Shown: positions 19,839 to 31,357, numbered from the stretch's first letter. The stretch is DNA of 64,000 bases from Pseudomonas floridensis (GCF_002087235.1 NZ_MUIO01000040.1:1-64000); one strand, 5' to 3'. The notes: generated by a model from the sequence alone, not told the origin. Numbers and translations are program-made.

Positions 19839-21128
19839 TCAACCCTGCACGACGCAGGAGGCCAGGTGCTCTGACAGAGCGTCCCAGGCAATATTTTGTT
19901 GTTCACCCTGACCACGCAGGGGTTTGACACCGATGATCTTCTGCGCGAGTTCTTCTTCGCCAAGGATCAGAGCATACAGCGCACCGCTCTTGTCGGCTTT
20001 CTTGAACTGGCTCTTGAAGCTGCCGGCACCGGCGTTGACCTGCAGGCGCAGGTGGGGCAAACGGTCACGCACCTGCTCGGCAAGCGCCAGCCCGGCCAGC
20101 TCGGCTGCATCGCCGAACGCGCAGAGATAGACATCCACCTGGCGGGAGATCTCTTCGGGAATCTGCTCCAGGGTTTCCAGCAGCAGAACCAGACGCTCGA
20201 TGCCCATTGCGAAACCGACACCTGCAGTCGGCTTGCCGCCCATCTGCTCGACCAGACCGTCGTAACGGCCGCCCGCACAGACAGTGCCCTGGGCACCCAG
20301 TTTGTCGGTGACCCATTCGAAAACGGTCTTGCTGTAGTAATCCAGCCCGCGCACCAGCTTGGGGTTGATCACATACGGAATGCCGGCAGCGTCCAGACGG
20401 GCTTTCAGGCCTTCGAAGTGAGCCCGGGATTCGTCATCCAGGTAATCCGCCAGCTTCGGCGCATCGACCAGTACAGCCTGTGTTTCCGGGTGCTTGGTAT
20501 CGAGCACGCGCAGCGGGTTGGTTTTCAGCCGGCGCTGGCTGTCCTCGTCCAGTTGATCGAGACGGGCCGACAGGAACTCGACCAGCGCATCACGGTAACG
20601 CGCACGCGCCTCGCTGGTGCCCAGACTGTTTAGCTCGAGTTTGACTGCGTCACGGATGCCCAGCATGCCCCACAGGCGCCAGGTCATCACGATCAGTTCG
20701 GCATCGATGTCCGGACCGTCGAGATTGAAGACTTCCACGCCAATCTGGTGAAACTGGCGATAACGGCCTTTCTGCGGACGCTCGTGGCGGAACATCGGCC
20801 CGATGTACCACAGTTTCTGAACCTGGCCACCACCAGTAATACCGTGTTCGAGCACTGCGCGCACGCATGCGGCCGTACCTTCGGGCCGCAACGTCAGGGA
20901 GTCGCCATTGCGGTCGGCAAAGGTGTACATCTCTTTCTCGACGATGTCGGTGACTTCGCCGATGGAGCGCTTGAACAGGTCAGTGAATTCGACGATGGGC
21001 ATGCGAATCTGCCGATAACCGTAGTTATCGAGCAGACGCGAAACGGTGCTCTCGAAATGGCGCCACAGCGGCGTCTGCTCGGGCAGGATGTCGTTCATGC
21101 CACGAATGGCTTGCAGAGACTTACTCAC
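19839..21128 (-). CDS. hisS: Histidyl-tRNA synthetase
   Basis: HisRS charges tRNA-His. The 429-residue protein has class II motifs: motif 2 region [18 protein letters not shown] near 112-129, the histidine-A signature [15 protein letters not shown] near 260, and [28 protein letters not shown] near 285-312. A C-terminal anticodon-binding domain follows. ATG 21128 begins [17 protein letters not shown], the family start. It lies 22 bases after ispG in the same orientation. Confidence 0.98.
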   Translation of the reverse strand: MSKSLQAIRGMNDILPEQTPLWRHFESTVSRLLDNYGYRQIRMPIVEFTDLFKRSIGEVTDIVEKEMYTFADRNGDSLTLRPEGTAACVRAVLEHGITGGGQVQKLWYIGPMFRHERPQKGRYRQFHQIGVEVFNLDGPDIDAELIVMTWRLWGMLGIRDAVKLELNSLGTSEARARYRDALVEFLSARLDQLDEDSQRRLKTNPLRVLDTKHPETQAVLVDAPKLADYLDDESRAHFEGLKARLDAAGIPYVINPKLVRGLDYYSKTVFEWVTDKLGAQGTVCAGGRYDGLVEQMGGKPTAGVGFAMGIERLVLLLETLEQIPEEISRQVDVYLCAFGDAAELAGLALAEQVRDRLPHLRLQVNAGAGSFKSQFKKADKSGALYALILGEEELAQKIIGVKPLRGQGEQQNIAWDALSEHLASCVVQG

Positions 21129-21150
21129 AAAAAATCCTTAGCAATACGGG

Positions 21151-22260
21151 TTAGCCGCGCACGATGACCGAGGCGTCGGCTTCGGCCTTTTCAGCCGCTT
21201 TCTCCCGGATCAAGCGTTCAAGCTCGTCCACGAGATTATCATTGGTCAGTTTCTGCGAAGGCTTGCCATCGATGTAGATCAGATTCGGCGTACCGCCCGT
21301 GAGGCCGATATGCGCCTCCTTGGCTTCACCCGGACCGTTGACCACACAACCGATGACAGCGACATCCAGCGGCACCAGCAAATCTTCGAGACGACCTTCA
21401 AGCTCGTTCATGGTCTTGACCACATCGAAATTCTGCCGCGAACAGCTCGGGCAGGCGATGAAGTTGATGCCACGGGAACGAAGGCGCAACGATTTGAGAA
21501 TGTCGTAACCTACTTTCACCTCTTCGACCGGATCAGCGGCCAGCGAGATGCGGATAGTATCGCCAATCCCTTCGGCGAGCAGCATACCTAGGCCGACGGC
21601 CGATTTCACTGTGCCTGAGCGCAATCCACCGGCTTCGGTGATGCCCAGGTGCAGCGGCTGGATAATCTGCTTGGCCAACAGGCGGTAGGCCTCGACGGCC
21701 ATGAACACGTCGGACGCCTTTACGCTGACCTTAAAGTCCGGAAAATTCAGACGGTCGAGGTGCTCGACGTGACGCAGCGCCGACTCCACCAGCGCGGCAG
21801 GCGTGGGTTCGCCGTATTTCTTCTGCAGGTCCTTTTCCAGCGAACCTGCGTTGACGCCGATACGGATCGGGATGCCGCGATCACGCGCCGCGTCGACCAC
21901 CGCGCGCACACGGTCTTCACGACCGATGTTGCCAGGGTTGATGCGCAGGCAGTCAACGCCCAGTTCCGCGACGCGCAGTGCGATGCGGTAGTCGAAGTGG
22001 ATGTCGGCAACCAGTGGCACTTTGACCAATTGCTTGATGCGACCGAAGGCTTCGGCCGCATCCATGTCAGGTACGGATACGCGCACGATATCGACACCGG
22101 CTGCTTCCAGCCGGTTGATCTGTGCAACGGTAGCCGCGACATCGTTGGTGTCGCTGTTGGTCATGCTCTGCACGGCAATCGGGGCATCACCGCCGACAGG
22201 AACAGAACCAACCCAGATTTTTCGGGATTCGCGACGCTTGATCGGAGATTCGCCGTGCAT
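21151..22260 (-). CDS. ispG: 4-hydroxy-3-methylbut-2-enyl diphosphate synthase
   Basis: IspG (GcpE) reduces MEcPP to HMBPP, the penultimate step of the MEP isoprenoid pathway. The 369-residue protein has the TIM-barrel N domain ([15 protein letters not shown]) and the C-terminal [4Fe-4S] ligands in CPSCSRQ and CVVNGPGE plus a conserved Glu. Cofactor supply depends on Fe-S assembly, encoded 4 kb away by isc. The gene starts 3 bases after rodZ ends, and the order pilW-rodZ-ispG-hisS is conserved. Confidence 0.98.
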   Translation of the reverse strand: MHGESPIKRRESRKIWVGSVPVGGDAPIAVQSMTNSDTNDVAATVAQINRLEAAGVDIVRVSVPDMDAAEAFGRIKQLVKVPLVADIHFDYRIALRVAELGVDCLRINPGNIGREDRVRAVVDAARDRGIPIRIGVNAGSLEKDLQKKYGEPTPAALVESALRHVEHLDRLNFPDFKVSVKASDVFMAVEAYRLLAKQIIQPLHLGITEAGGLRSGTVKSAVGLGMLLAEGIGDTIRISLAADPVEEVKVGYDILKSLRLRSRGINFIACPSCSRQNFDVVKTMNELEGRLEDLLVPLDVAVIGCVVNGPGEAKEAHIGLTGGTPNLIYIDGKPSQKLTNDNLVDELERLIREKAAEKAEADASVIVRG

Positions 22261-22263
22261 GAC

Positions 22264-23268
22264 TTATTGCCCTAGTTTCAGGCGAGCAGTTTCGCCGCTG
22301 GTAAAAGGTGCCACGTCTACAGGCTGACCGTTATAGCTGACCTGCGCTCCGCGAGCGAAACCCAGACGCAGTGTCAACGGCGGCTTGCCGTTGACGTCCA
22401 GGCTGTCGCCCTTGCGCTTGAGGCCGCTGACCAGCACCTTGCCGTTGCCATCGGTCACCTGGGTCCAGCAATCAGCCGTGAACTGCACGTTGATCTGACC
22501 GGCACCGGCCATGACAGGCGCAGCCTGCTCGGCCGGTGGGGTGTTCGGCATGGACGGAACGGAAGGCGCGGTAGCAGGCACCTGAGCTGATGCGGCAGGC
22601 GGCGTCGCGGGTGCGGCTGCTTGCGAGTGAGCAGGCGGAGTAACGGTCTGGGCCGGTACTACAGGCGCAGCGCTTGGGGTTTCGCTGGGCGGTGTCCCGG
22701 TGTTCAACGGCAACGACGTCTCACCGGTTGCCTGGCTTTCAACGACTGCCTGATCTTCAGGCTCGTCCAGCGGATGAATCTGGGTGGTGCCGTCGGCGCT
22801 TTCGACTTCGACGTGCTCAAGGTTGAGGCCGGACTGATCCTTGCCACGCATCGCAGCCTGATCCTGCCACCAGAAGAAGCCGCCGCCAACCAGCACGATC
22901 AGCAACAACAGGCTGACAATGCGCAGAATGTTGTGCGAAAGACGAACAGGCTCTTCAATCCGGCCCAACGCATGGACCGAACTGCCCTTGCCGTCCGTAC
23001 CGGTGTATTGGTCGAACTGCTCGACCAGCGCAGCCTGATCCAGCTCCAGCAGTTTCGCATAGGCACGCACATAGCCCCGGGCAAAGGTATGCCCAGGCAG
23101 CTTGTCAAAGTTCCCGTTCTCCAGATGGCTGAGTGAGGTCACGGTAAGGTTCAGCCTCAAAGCCACATCTGGCAGCGACCAGTCTTTACTCTCGCGAACC
23201 TGGCGCAGGGTTTCTCCAGGATTCACGCGGTTGGTTGCTACAACTTCGGGATGCGCCGCTTTCATCAT
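22264..23268 (-). CDS. rodZ: Cell-shape protein RodZ
   Basis: RodZ links MreB to the elongasome. The 334-residue protein has a cytoplasmic HTH_25 domain (GETLRQVRESKDWSLPDVALRLNL..., residues 18-85), one transmembrane helix near residue 110-130 (ILRIVSLLLLIVLVGGGFFWW), a long Pro/Ala/Thr-rich periplasmic linker (about 165-245), and a C-terminal DUF4115 beta domain ending TARLKLGQ. The gene overlaps pilW by 4 bases. Confidence 0.95.
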   Translation of the reverse strand: MMKAAHPEVVATNRVNPGETLRQVRESKDWSLPDVALRLNLTVTSLSHLENGNFDKLPGHTFARGYVRAYAKLLELDQAALVEQFDQYTGTDGKGSSVHALGRIEEPVRLSHNILRIVSLLLLIVLVGGGFFWWQDQAAMRGKDQSGLNLEHVEVESADGTTQIHPLDEPEDQAVVESQATGETSLPLNTGTPPSETPSAAPVVPAQTVTPPAHSQAAAPATPPAASAQVPATAPSVPSMPNTPPAEQAAPVMAGAGQINVQFTADCWTQVTDGNGKVLVSGLKRKGDSLDVNGKPPLTLRLGFARGAQVSYNGQPVDVAPFTSGETARLKLGQ

Positions 23269-24023
23269 TGCTCCGACAGGTATTGCTGATATTCCGGCGT
23301 ACCGGGATAGAGTCTTTTTAATTGCAGACCAAAACTGGCTGCCTTGTTGCGGTCTTCATATACCTTAGCCAACCGCGTACCGAGCAATAGACTACGTGCA
23401 TTTTGCTCGCTCAGTTGGCTAAAACGGTCGTAATAGTCACGCGCTGGCACATAATGCCCGTCTTCGTAAGACAACTCAGCCATTTCCAGCAAGGCACGCG
23501 GCTGTTGACGGTCCAGGCGCAACGCCTTGGTGAATTGCTCACGGGCCTGTTCACGATTGCCCAGTTTGAGCGATGTCATGCCCAGGCTTTCGAAAACCCG
23601 CGAACGCTCGGGATAAAGGTTGTCGGCAGCCGCCTGCTCAAAACGCTCGTAGGCTTCCTTGTAGCGCTTCTGCTCGTAGAGAAAACTACCGTAATTATTG
23701 ACGATGCGCGTTTCGTTGCGGCTCGCCGACAGGGCCTTGCGAAAATACTGATCAGCGAGCTCCGGCTCCATCTCGGTCTGGAACACCAGCGCCAAAGCCG
23801 CGTTGGCTTCGGAATCGGAACCGTCCAGCTCCAGCGCTTTTTTCAAGGGAACCTTGGCGCGCTCGGTCTGACCCTGCTGCAAATAGCCAATCCCCAGTTG
23901 CACGTAAGCCTTGCGCGCTTCATCACGCCCCTGAGAGGTCGTGAGCGGATTGACATTGCCGGTTGATACGCAGCCCACGAGCAACATGACAACACAAAGC
24001 AGCAACGGGGCGCGCACAGACAT
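23265..24023 (-). CDS. pilW: Type IV pilus pilotin PilW/PilF
   Basis: The 252-residue lipoprotein (lipobox LLVGC, Cys18) carries about six TPR repeats (AYVQLGIGYLQQGQTERAKVPLKKALELD and others). In Pseudomonas PilF/PilW delivers the PilQ secretin to the outer membrane for type IV pilus assembly. It overlaps rodZ and follows rlmN, the usual order. A separate pilotin (HrpT) serves the type III secretin in this window. Confidence 0.93.
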   Translation of the reverse strand: MSVRAPLLLCVVMLLVGCVSTGNVNPLTTSQGRDEARKAYVQLGIGYLQQGQTERAKVPLKKALELDGSDSEANAALALVFQTEMEPELADQYFRKALSASRNETRIVNNYGSFLYEQKRYKEAYERFEQAAADNLYPERSRVFESLGMTSLKLGNREQAREQFTKALRLDRQQPRALLEMAELSYEDGHYVPARDYYDRFSQLSEQNARSLLLGTRLAKVYEDRNKAASFGLQLKRLYPGTPEYQQYLSEQ

Positions 24024-24061
24024 GAAATCCCTCTTGGTCAGTTTCGCGATGGAGTTGGCGG

Positions 24062-25210
24062 TCAGTTCCGAATCGCCGCGCCTTGCGTCGCGTCAGACTC
24101 GACGCTCAACTCACGCACAGCGATGTAGCGCTCGCTGCGACGGGTGCGGTCCATCACCTGACCGACCAATTGGCCGCAGGCGGCATCGATGTCTTCGCCA
24201 CGCGTGGTGCGCACAGTGACGTTATACCCGGCCTGATGCAACAGGTCCTGGAAACGACGGATCGCGTTATTGCTCGGACGCTCGTAACCGGAGTGCGGGA
24301 ACGGATTGAACGGGATCAGGTTGATCTTGCAAGGGGTGTCCTTGAGCAGCTCGATCATCTCGACAGCGTGTTCAACCTTGTCGTTGATGTCCTTGAGCAT
24401 GGTGTACTCGATGGTCAGCACGCGCTTTTCGCCCAGGTTGGACATGTAGCGACGGCACGACTCGAGCAGCATTTTCAACGGGTATTTCTTGTTGATCGGC
24501 ACCAACTGATTACGCAGCGCGTCGTTGGGCGCGTGCAGCGACAGGGCCAGTGACACATCAATGTGTTTGGACAGCTCGTCGATCATCGGTACCACGCCGG
24601 AGGTGGACAGTGTCACCCGACGCTTGGAAATGCCGTACCCCAGGTCATCCATCATCAGATGCATGGCGGCGATGACATTATCGAAATTCAGCAGTGGCTC
24701 ACCCATGCCCATCATCACCACGTTGGTGATGGCACGGTCGACGGTTGCCGGGACACTGCCGAAGGATTTGTTGGCAATCCACACCTGACCGATGACTTCG
24801 GCGGCGGTGAGGTTGCTGTTGAAGCCTTGCTTGCCGGTGGAGCAGAAACTGCAATCCAGGGCACAGCCCGCCTGGGAAGACACACACAGCGTGCCGCGCT
24901 TGCCTTGCGGAATGTAGACGGTCTCGACGCAGCTGCCGGACTCGACGCGCACCACCCATTTACGGGTGCCATCGCTCGAGATGTCCTCGCTGACGACCTC
25001 GGGACCGCGAACCTCGGCGCAGGCCTTGAGCTTTTCGCGCAGGGCCTTGCTGACGTTCGTCATGGCGTCGAAATCATCGACGCCAAAGTGGTGAATCCAC
25101 TTCATGACCTGACCGGCACGGAAGCGCTTCTCCCCGATAGAGTCGAAGAATTTCTCCATTTCCAGCTGAGTCAGACCCAACAGGTTGGTTTTACCAGTCG
25201 ATGCAATCAT
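24062..25210 (-). CDS. rlmN: Dual-specificity 23S rRNA/tRNA m2A methyltransferase RlmN
   Basis: RlmN is a radical-SAM enzyme that methylates C2 of A2503 in 23S rRNA and A37 in some tRNAs. ATG 25210 ([22 protein letters not shown]), with AAGGG 7 bases upstream, gives 382 residues; a GTG at 25225 would add five. The radical-SAM CxxxCxxC is CALDCSFC near residues 113-120. The methyl-carrying Cys lies near the C terminus ([12 protein letters not shown]). It is co-directional with ndk upstream. Confidence 0.97.
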   Translation of the reverse strand: MIASTGKTNLLGLTQLEMEKFFDSIGEKRFRAGQVMKWIHHFGVDDFDAMTNVSKALREKLKACAEVRGPEVVSEDISSDGTRKWVVRVESGSCVETVYIPQGKRGTLCVSSQAGCALDCSFCSTGKQGFNSNLTAAEVIGQVWIANKSFGSVPATVDRAITNVVMMGMGEPLLNFDNVIAAMHLMMDDLGYGISKRRVTLSTSGVVPMIDELSKHIDVSLALSLHAPNDALRNQLVPINKKYPLKMLLESCRRYMSNLGEKRVLTIEYTMLKDINDKVEHAVEMIELLKDTPCKINLIPFNPFPHSGYERPSNNAIRRFQDLLHQAGYNVTVRTTRGEDIDAACGQLVGQVMDRTRRSERYIAVRELSVESDATQGAAIRN

Positions 25211-25241
25211 GAATTCACCCTTCACTCGATAGTCGCAAGAC

Positions 25242-25667
25242 TTAGCGAGCGGTTACCTCGGTAGCTGCGAAGAAGTACGAGATTTCGCGAGCGGCGGCTG
25301 CTTCGGAATCGGAACCGTGAACAGCGTTGGCGTCGATGGAGTCGGCGAAATCGGCACGGATGGTACCAGCGGCGGCTTCTTTAGGGTTGGTAGCGCCCAT
25401 CAGCTCACGGTTCAGAGCGATAGCGTTTTCGCCTTCCAGAACCTGAACGACAACCGGACCGGAGATCATGAACGCAACCAGGTCACCGAAGAAACCACGA
25501 GCGCTGTGCTCAGCGTAGAAACCTTCAGCTTCGGCCTTGGACAGCTGCTTCAGCTTGGAAGCAACGACGCGCAGACCGGCTTTTTCGAAACGAGTGGTGA
25601 TCTCGCCGATTACGTTCTTTGCAACGGCGTCAGGCTTGATGATGGAGAAAGTACGTTGGACAGCCAT
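25242..25667 (-). CDS. ndk: Nucleoside diphosphate kinase
   Basis: Ndk transfers the gamma-phosphate of ATP to other NDPs. The 141-residue protein has the N-terminal [15 protein letters not shown], the catalytic His in NAVHGSDS (near 117), and a normal length. A ribosome binding site (GGAG-like) precedes ATG 25667. Its -10 element may overlap the terminator of the isc operon (TATAAT inside the stem loop at 25714-25720). Confidence 0.98.
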   Translation of the reverse strand: MAVQRTFSIIKPDAVAKNVIGEITTRFEKAGLRVVASKLKQLSKAEAEGFYAEHSARGFFGDLVAFMISGPVVVQVLEGENAIALNRELMGATNPKEAAAGTIRADFADSIDANAVHGSDSEAAAAREISYFFAATEVTAR

Positions 25668-25700
25668 GGTGAAACTCCAGAAACAGTGATTGAAGCGAAA

Positions 25701-25728
25701 AATTAAACCCGCGAATTATACGCGGGTT
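25701..25728 (-). terminator. Terminator of the isc operon
   Basis: AACCCGCG/CGCGGGTT perfect 8-bp stem with loop TATAATT on the minus strand, followed by TAATTTTT. It lies between iscX and ndk. Confidence 0.7.
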
Positions 25729-25763
25729 CTGGTGTATTGCCTAACTGCGTAAGTAACTGAACG

Positions 25764-25964
25764 TCAATCCGCCTCGTCGTTCCACGTGGTCTGGATGGCT
25801 TCGAGGACCTTTTCCCCACCGCGATCACGCTCATCGTCGAAGTCAGGCAATGCCATGACCAGATCGCGCAATCTGACGAAATTCAATGAAAACGGATCGG
25901 TATCCGGGTACTTTTCAGCCAGCTGGATAGCGATTTCCTGCACATCGACCCATTTGAGACTCAT
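25764..25964 (-). CDS. iscX: Fe-S assembly protein IscX
   Basis: ATG 25964 (MSLKWVDVQEIAIQLAEKYPDTDP) gives the 66-residue IscX/YfhJ length. The protein is very acidic, with the conserved DP(F)xLxFxRLRDLVxxLPxFDD pattern. IscX binds IscS and iron and modulates cluster assembly. It is the last gene of the isc operon, its start lying just beyond the end of fdx. Confidence 0.95.
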   Translation of the reverse strand: MSLKWVDVQEIAIQLAEKYPDTDPFSLNFVRLRDLVMALPDFDDERDRGGEKVLEAIQTTWNDEAD

Positions 25965-25978
25965 GAGCGTTCCTTGAA

Positions 25979-26320
25979 TCAATGCGGCGCTTCGGCAGCG
26001 TGGTTGAGCGAGTATTTCGGTATTTCGACGGTCAGATCTTCCGTGCCGACAATTGCCTGACAGGATAGACGCGATTGCGCTTCCAGGCCCCAGGCTTTGT
26101 CGAGCATGTCTTCTTCCAGCTCGTCGGCCTCATTCAGCGAATTGAAACCTTCGCGAATGATGCAATGGCAAGTCGTGCAGGCGCAGACACCGCCACAGGC
26201 ACTTTCGATCTCGATGTGATGCTCGTGAGCAAGCTCGAGGATGGACGTACCGGGCTCAACTTCTACAACCAGCCCATCCGGGCAGTGCTCGGCATGGGGC
26301 AGAAAAATCACCTGCGGCAT
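25979..26320 (-). CDS. fdx: [2Fe-2S] ferredoxin of the isc operon
   Basis: The 113-residue adrenodoxin-type ferredoxin has cluster ligands in CGGVCACTTCH (three Cys) and a fourth Cys in RLSCQAI. It provides electrons for Fe-S cluster assembly on IscU. ATG 26320 lies 3 bases after the hscA stop, so the two genes are translationally close. Confidence 0.97.
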   Translation of the reverse strand: MPQVIFLPHAEHCPDGLVVEVEPGTSILELAHEHHIEIESACGGVCACTTCHCIIREGFNSLNEADELEEDMLDKAWGLEAQSRLSCQAIVGTEDLTVEIPKYSLNHAAEAPH

Positions 26321-26323
26321 CAG

Positions 26324-28186
26324 TTATTCCTCAATCTCATTCAGGTTGCGCCCGGCCAGTGCGGCTTTTACCGTCGAATCGAGTCGGCGGGCAGCAAATG
26401 CATCGGTCACCTGCGACAGACGCCTGGTCTGCTGCTCGATGGCGTGGCCATCGGTGCCTTGCATCAATTCACGTAATTCGTCCATTTGCAGATTGATGAC
26501 CAAGCGCTCTTCTTCGTCGAGAAGACGCTCGCCATCGGCATCCAGCGCACCCTGCACGGCTTCGAGCAGACGCTCGGCATCGACCTGATGCTCGCGCAGG
26601 ACACGGGCGACCTTGTCATTACCGGCGTATTCGAACGAATCCTTGAGCATTCGGGTAATTTCGCCATCGGTCAGACCGTAGGACGGCTTGACCTGAATGC
26701 TCGCCTCGATGCCCGAGCCCAGCTCACGCGCCGAAACACTCAGCAGGCCGTCAGCGTCCACCTGGAAGGTGACGCGAATCTTTGCCGCGCCCGCCACCAT
26801 CGGCGGAATGCCGCGCAATTCGAATCGCGCCAGCGAGCGGCAGTCACTGATCAGCTCGCGCTCGCCTTGCAGCACATGGATCATCATGGCCGTCTGGCCA
26901 TCTTTGTAGGTGGTGAAGTCCTGACCACGCGCCACCGGAATCGTGGTGTTGCGCGGAATGACCTTCTCCATCAGGCCGCCCATGGTTTCCAGCCCCAGCG
27001 AGAGCGGAATCACATCGAGCAGCAGCAACTCTCCCCCATCACGCTTGTTGCCTGCCAGGGTATCGGCCTGGATCGCAGCCCCTATGGCCACCACTTGATC
27101 CGGATTGATCTCGGTCAGCGGCTGACGCCCGAACAGCTCGGCGACCGCTTCACGCACACGCGGCACGCGAGTGGAGCCGCCCACCATGACAACCGCTTCG
27201 ACTTCTTCAAGCTCAATACCGGTATCGCGCACAGCACGACGGCACGACTTCAGGCTACGGGCAACCATCGGTTCGATCATCGCGTTGAACGCTTCACGCG
27301 TCAGAGCAGCCTGCCAGTCACCGTAGGTCACTTCGACAGAGTCGGCCCCGGCCAGCGCTTCCTTGGCTGCACAGGCTGCCTGCAGCAGACTGCGCTGGGC
27401 AGAAGGCGGCAGATCGGCAGACAGACCCGCCTGAGCAACGATCCAGCTGGCGATCGCGTGATCGAAATCATCGCCGCCCAGGGCCGTATCACCGCCAGTG
27501 GCGAGCACTTCGAACACGCCGCCAGTGAGACGCAGGATGGAGATGTCAAACGTCCCGCCACCCAGATCATAGATGGCAACCACGCCTTCGGCTTTCTGAT
27601 CCAGACCGTAGGCGACCGCTGCGGCCGTCGGCTCGTTGAGCAGGCGCAGCACATTGAGGCCTGCCAGCTTAGCGGCATCCTTGGTGGCCTGACGCTGGGC
27701 ATCATCGAAATACGCCGGAACCGTGATCACTGCACCGACCAGTTCGCCACCCAAGGCAGCTTCAGCACGCTGGCGCAGCACCTTGAGAATGTCGGCAGAG
27801 ACTTCCACCGGGCTTTTCGGCCCCTGGACGGTCTCGATGAAGGGCATGTGCGACTCACCGTCGACGAAGCGGTAAGGCAGTTGCTCACCCAGTTGCTTGA
27901 CGTCGGTCAGCCCACGCCCCATCAGGCGTTTGACCGACAGCACGGTGTTGAACGGGTCTTGAGAGGCCGCGACTTTCGCCGACTGCCCCACTTCGACACG
28001 CTCGGCATGGTATCGAACAGCGGAAGGCAGGATGACCTGGCCTTCTGCGTCAGCCAGAGGCTCGGACAGGCCGCTGCGCACTGCAGCAACCAGAGAATTG
28101 GTGGTGCCCAAGTCGATCCCCACAGCCAGACGACGCTGATGCGGTTGAGGACTGAGGCCGGGTTCGGCGATCTGCAGTAAGGCCAT
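26324..28186 (-). CDS. hscA: Fe-S assembly Hsp70 chaperone HscA
   Basis: HscA is the specialised Hsp70 that with HscB releases clusters from IscU. The 620-residue protein has the DnaK ATPase start ([16 protein letters not shown], near 21-36), [12 protein letters not shown] near 204-215, [15 protein letters not shown], and the substrate-binding domain ([23 protein letters not shown]). The C-terminal lid is shorter than in DnaK, as usual for HscA. It sits between hscB and fdx. Confidence 0.97.
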   Translation of the reverse strand: MALLQIAEPGLSPQPHQRRLAVGIDLGTTNSLVAAVRSGLSEPLADAEGQVILPSAVRYHAERVEVGQSAKVAASQDPFNTVLSVKRLMGRGLTDVKQLGEQLPYRFVDGESHMPFIETVQGPKSPVEVSADILKVLRQRAEAALGGELVGAVITVPAYFDDAQRQATKDAAKLAGLNVLRLLNEPTAAAVAYGLDQKAEGVVAIYDLGGGTFDISILRLTGGVFEVLATGGDTALGGDDFDHAIASWIVAQAGLSADLPPSAQRSLLQAACAAKEALAGADSVEVTYGDWQAALTREAFNAMIEPMVARSLKSCRRAVRDTGIELEEVEAVVMVGGSTRVPRVREAVAELFGRQPLTEINPDQVVAIGAAIQADTLAGNKRDGGELLLLDVIPLSLGLETMGGLMEKVIPRNTTIPVARGQDFTTYKDGQTAMMIHVLQGERELISDCRSLARFELRGIPPMVAGAAKIRVTFQVDADGLLSVSARELGSGIEASIQVKPSYGLTDGEITRMLKDSFEYAGNDKVARVLREHQVDAERLLEAVQGALDADGERLLDEEERLVINLQMDELRELMQGTDGHAIEQQTRRLSQVTDAFAARRLDSTVKAALAGRNLNEIEE

Positions 28187-28232
28187 GCGTTTTCAGAATA
28201 ATCACTGGGCGTGCGGCCGGGGCAGCACGGGG

Positions 28233-28754
28233 TTAATCGTCGAGGCGCTCTTCTAGCTGGCGCACTTCGTGAGAAAGCTTGTCGAGAAACTGCATACGCC
28301 GCATCAGCCTTTCGGCGTGCTCGCGTTGTGCAGCGTCATTCCAACAGGCAGCGAAGCTCTGGTTCAGTTCATCCTGAGCCACTTTGAGCCGACGCTTGAA
28401 CGTCGCGACACCGGCAAGATCGGCTTCATCCTGCAGATCCTCAAGCTCTTCGCGCCATTGCATCTGCTGCAGAAGAAAGTCCGGATCGTGAACGGTGACC
28501 TCAAGCGCAACCTCGTTGCCATTCATGGCCAACAGGTAACGCGCCCTTTTCGGCGGGCTCTTGAGTGTCTGATAGGCTTCATTGAGGCTGGCGGAACGCT
28601 CCAGCGCCGTACGTTGCTCGCGCTCGGAAGCATCGGCAAAACGGTCTGGATGGACGCCACGCGCCAATTCGCGATAACGCGTCGCCAACTGATCGAGGTC
28701 CAGCTGAAAATCAGGCTTGAGCTCGAACAGAGCGAAGTGACAGGGAGTACCCAC
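28233..28754 (-). CDS. hscB: Fe-S assembly J-protein HscB
   Basis: GTG 28754 ([16 protein letters not shown]) gives the usual 173 residues; the longer frame to 28796 overlaps iscA and has a non-family N terminus. The J domain (residues 5-75) contains the HPD motif in [10 protein letters not shown]. The C-terminal three-helix domain binds IscU. It recruits HscA to IscU. It starts 11 bases after iscA. Confidence 0.95.
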   Translation of the reverse strand: MGTPCHFALFELKPDFQLDLDQLATRYRELARGVHPDRFADASEREQRTALERSASLNEAYQTLKSPPKRARYLLAMNGNEVALEVTVHDPDFLLQQMQWREELEDLQDEADLAGVATFKRRLKVAQDELNQSFAACWNDAAQREHAERLMRRMQFLDKLSHEVRQLEERLDD

Positions 28755-28765
28755 GATAAAAAGCC

Positions 28766-29089
28766 TCAGACGTTGAAGCTTTCGCCGCAGCCGCACTCAC
28801 CGCGCGAATTGGGGTTGTTGAACTTGAAGCCTTCGTTCAACCCTTCCCGAACGAAGTCGAGCTCGGTGCCATCGAGGTAGACCAGGCTTTTCGGGTCAAT
28901 GATCACCTTGACGCCGTGCATTTCGAACACGGTGTCTTCGCTGGCCGCCTCATCGACGAACTCGAGCACATAGGCAAGACCTGAACAGCCTGTGGTGCGA
29001 ACACCCAGACGAACGCCATCACCCTTGCCGCGCCCCTCAAGGGAACGACGCACGTGGTTAGCGGCAGCTTCTGTCATGCTGATAGCCAT
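28766..29089 (-). CDS. iscA: Fe-S assembly A-type carrier IscA
   Basis: The 107-residue protein has the three conserved A-type cysteines: TTGCSGLAY (first) and CGCGESF at the C terminus. IscA carries or repairs Fe-S clusters, especially [4Fe-4S]. ATG 29089 ([17 protein letters not shown]) has a GGAG site upstream. It lies between iscU and hscB. Confidence 0.97.
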   Translation of the reverse strand: MAISMTEAAANHVRRSLEGRGKGDGVRLGVRTTGCSGLAYVLEFVDEAASEDTVFEMHGVKVIIDPKSLVYLDGTELDFVREGLNEGFKFNNPNSRGECGCGESFNV

Positions 29090-29133
29090 CGGAACTCCTT
29101 ACTTTGTCGCAAGCTTCTCTGAAAAAGGACTGC

Positions 29134-29520
29134 TTACAGCAGGCCTTTCTTCTGCTTGTAATCGCGAACGGCCGCCTTGATGGCGTCTTCGGCGAGTACC
29201 GAGCAGTGAATCTTCACCGGTGGCAGCGCCAGCTCTTCAGCCAGCTGAGTGTTCTTGATGGTCTCTGCTTCATCCAGAGTCTTGCCTTTCATCCACTCGG
29301 TTGCCAGGGAGCTGGACGCAATGGCCGAGCCGCAGCCGTAGGTCTTGAACTTGGCGTCTTCGATGACACCCTGCTCGTTGACCTTGATCTGCAGACGCAT
29401 TACGTCGCCGCACGCCGGAGCACCCACCATGCCGGTACCAACATCAGGATCTTCCGCATTCATCTTGCCGACGTTGCGCGGATTTTCGTAGTGGTCGATG
29501 ACCTTTTCGCTGTAAGCCAT
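29134..29520 (-). CDS. iscU: Fe-S scaffold protein IscU
   Basis: The 128-residue scaffold has the three ligand cysteines in GAPACGDVMRL, TYGCGSAIASSS and KIHCSVLAEDAI. The HscA recognition motif LPPVKIHC (normally LPPVK) is intact. It receives sulfur from IscS and iron to build [2Fe-2S] clusters. Confidence 0.98.
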   Translation of the reverse strand: MAYSEKVIDHYENPRNVGKMNAEDPDVGTGMVGAPACGDVMRLQIKVNEQGVIEDAKFKTYGCGSAIASSSLATEWMKGKTLDEAETIKNTQLAEELALPPVKIHCSVLAEDAIKAAVRDYKQKKGLL

Positions 29521-29606
29521 GATTCTGTTCCTCTCACATCAGGGAGCCGCTCTTCAGGCCGTATCAGCAGATGCTGACAACGACCTGTGTTGGAGGCGAC
29601 TTTAAA

Positions 29607-30821
29607 TTAGTGCGCCGCCCACTCGATCTTGGAAATATCGACGCCGTCTTTGAACATGTCCCACAGCGGCGAAAGCGTACGCAGCTTGGTAACGGCCTCA
29701 CAGACTTTCTGCGCGGCGTAATCGATTTCTTCTTCGGTGGTGAAACGGCCGAAGGTGAAGCGAATCGAGCTGTGTGCCAGTTCGTCATTGCGGCCTAGCG
29801 CGCGCAATACATACGAAGGCTCGAGCGATGCCGAGGTGCAGGCCGAACCGGACGATACCGCCAGATCCTTGAGCGCCATGATCAGCGACTCGCCTTCGAC
29901 ATAGTTGAAGCTCAGATTCAGGTTGTGCGGTACGCGGGCAGTCAGACTGCCGTTGACGTAAAGCTCTTCCAGGTTCTCGACCTGCTTGTAGAAACGATCG
30001 CTGAGCGCTTTGACGCGCACGTTTTCAGCAGCCATTTCTTCCTTGGCGATACGGAACGCTTCACCCATGCCAACGATCTGGTGGGTCGCCAGCGTGCCGG
30101 AACGCATGCCACGCTCGTGACCGCCGCCGTGCATGGCCGCTTCGAGGCGAACACGCGGTTTACGGCTCACGTACAGCGCGCCGATACCTTTTGGACCGTA
30201 GGTCTTGTGGGCAGAGAACGACATCAGGTCAACCTTGAGGCTGGCCAGATCGATTTCAACCTTGCCGGTCGATTGAGCGCCGTCAACATGGAACAGCACG
30301 CCGCGCGAACGGGTCAGCTCACCGATCGCCGCGATGTCGTTAATGGTGCCGATCTCGTTGTTCACGTGCATGATCGAAACCAGAATGGTGTCGTCACGCA
30401 GCGCGGCTTCGATCATGGCAGGGGTGATCAGACCGTCTTCACCCGGCTCGATGTAGGTCACTTCAAAACCTTCACGCTCCAGTTGGCGCGTGGTATCCAG
30501 GACAGCCTTGTGCTCGACCTTGGAGGTGATGATGTGCTTGCCTTTGCTGGCATAGAAATGAGCAACACCCTTGATCGCAAGGTTGTCGGATTCGGTTGCA
30601 CCGGAGGTCCAGACAATTTCACGCGGGTCGGCATTGACCAGGTCAGCGACCTGACGGCGGGCATTCTCGACCGCCTCTTCGGCTTTCCAGCCAAAGACGT
30701 GGGAGCGCGATGCCGGGTTGCCGAAGTTTCCTTCGACTGTCAGGCATTCGATCATTTTCTGCGCGACACGCGGATCGACCGGGGTCGTCGCGGAGTAATC
30801 GAGGTAAATCGGCAATTTCAT
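29607..30821 (-). CDS. iscS: Cysteine desulfurase IscS
   Basis: ATG 30821 ([20 protein letters not shown]) gives the standard 404 residues. The PLP lysine lies in [14 protein letters not shown] (near 206). The mobile catalytic Cys is in [21 protein letters not shown] (near 328). The C-terminal IscU-binding tail ends ISKIEWAAH. IscS supplies sulfur for Fe-S clusters and for tRNA thiolation. Confidence 0.98.
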   Translation of the reverse strand: MKLPIYLDYSATTPVDPRVAQKMIECLTVEGNFGNPASRSHVFGWKAEEAVENARRQVADLVNADPREIVWTSGATESDNLAIKGVAHFYASKGKHIITSKVEHKAVLDTTRQLEREGFEVTYIEPGEDGLITPAMIEAALRDDTILVSIMHVNNEIGTINDIAAIGELTRSRGVLFHVDGAQSTGKVEIDLASLKVDLMSFSAHKTYGPKGIGALYVSRKPRVRLEAAMHGGGHERGMRSGTLATHQIVGMGEAFRIAKEEMAAENVRVKALSDRFYKQVENLEELYVNGSLTARVPHNLNLSFNYVEGESLIMALKDLAVSSGSACTSASLEPSYVLRALGRNDELAHSSIRFTFGRFTTEEEIDYAAQKVCEAVTKLRTLSPLWDMFKDGVDISKIEWAAH

Positions 30822-30865
30822 TGAAGCTCTCCTATCAGGCAGGCGCACCGCTCATTCATCTGCGT

Positions 30866-31357
30866 TCATTCAACGGCGGACGTTTCAATCTTACCCAGTT
30901 GCGACGTATTGCAATGGCTACGGCGCATATCCTGGCGCTGAGCGACCTCTTGTACCTCACGGCGAGTGACAAGATCCGCCAAGCTGATACCGCTTAGAAA
31001 TTCGTGAATCTGCTGGCTCAGGTCACACCACAAATGGTGCGTCAGGCACGTGTCGCCAGCATGGCAATCACCCAGCCCCTGACAGCGTGTGGCATCGACC
31101 GACTCATTGACCGCGTCGACAACCTGAGCCACCTGGATACCTTTCATGTCGCGAGAAAGCTGATAACCACCACCTGGGCCACGAACACTGGAAACCAGGT
31201 TGCCGCGACGCAGCTTGGCGAACAACTGCTCGAGATAAGACAGGGAAATGCCCTGTCGCTCGGAGATATCGGCCAGAGACACTGGCCCGTTCTGCGCGTG
31301 CAAGGCCAGGTCAAGCATGGCTGTTACAGCGTATCGGCCTTTTGTAGTCAGTCGCAT
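30866..31357 (-). CDS. iscR: Fe-S-sensing regulator IscR
   Basis: The 163-residue Rrf2-family winged-helix regulator has the DNA-binding N domain ([20 protein letters not shown]) and the [2Fe-2S] ligands in [13 protein letters not shown] (three Cys), followed by H in THHLWCDL. Holo-IscR represses the isc operon. The two type 1 IscR sites found upstream (31398-31447) support autoregulation. It is the first gene of iscRSUA-hscBA-fdx-iscX. Confidence 0.97.
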   Translation of the reverse strand: MRLTTKGRYAVTAMLDLALHAQNGPVSLADISERQGISLSYLEQLFAKLRRGNLVSSVRGPGGGYQLSRDMKGIQVAQVVDAVNESVDATRCQGLGDCHAGDTCLTHHLWCDLSQQIHEFLSGISLADLVTRREVQEVAQRQDMRRSHCNTSQLGKIETSAVE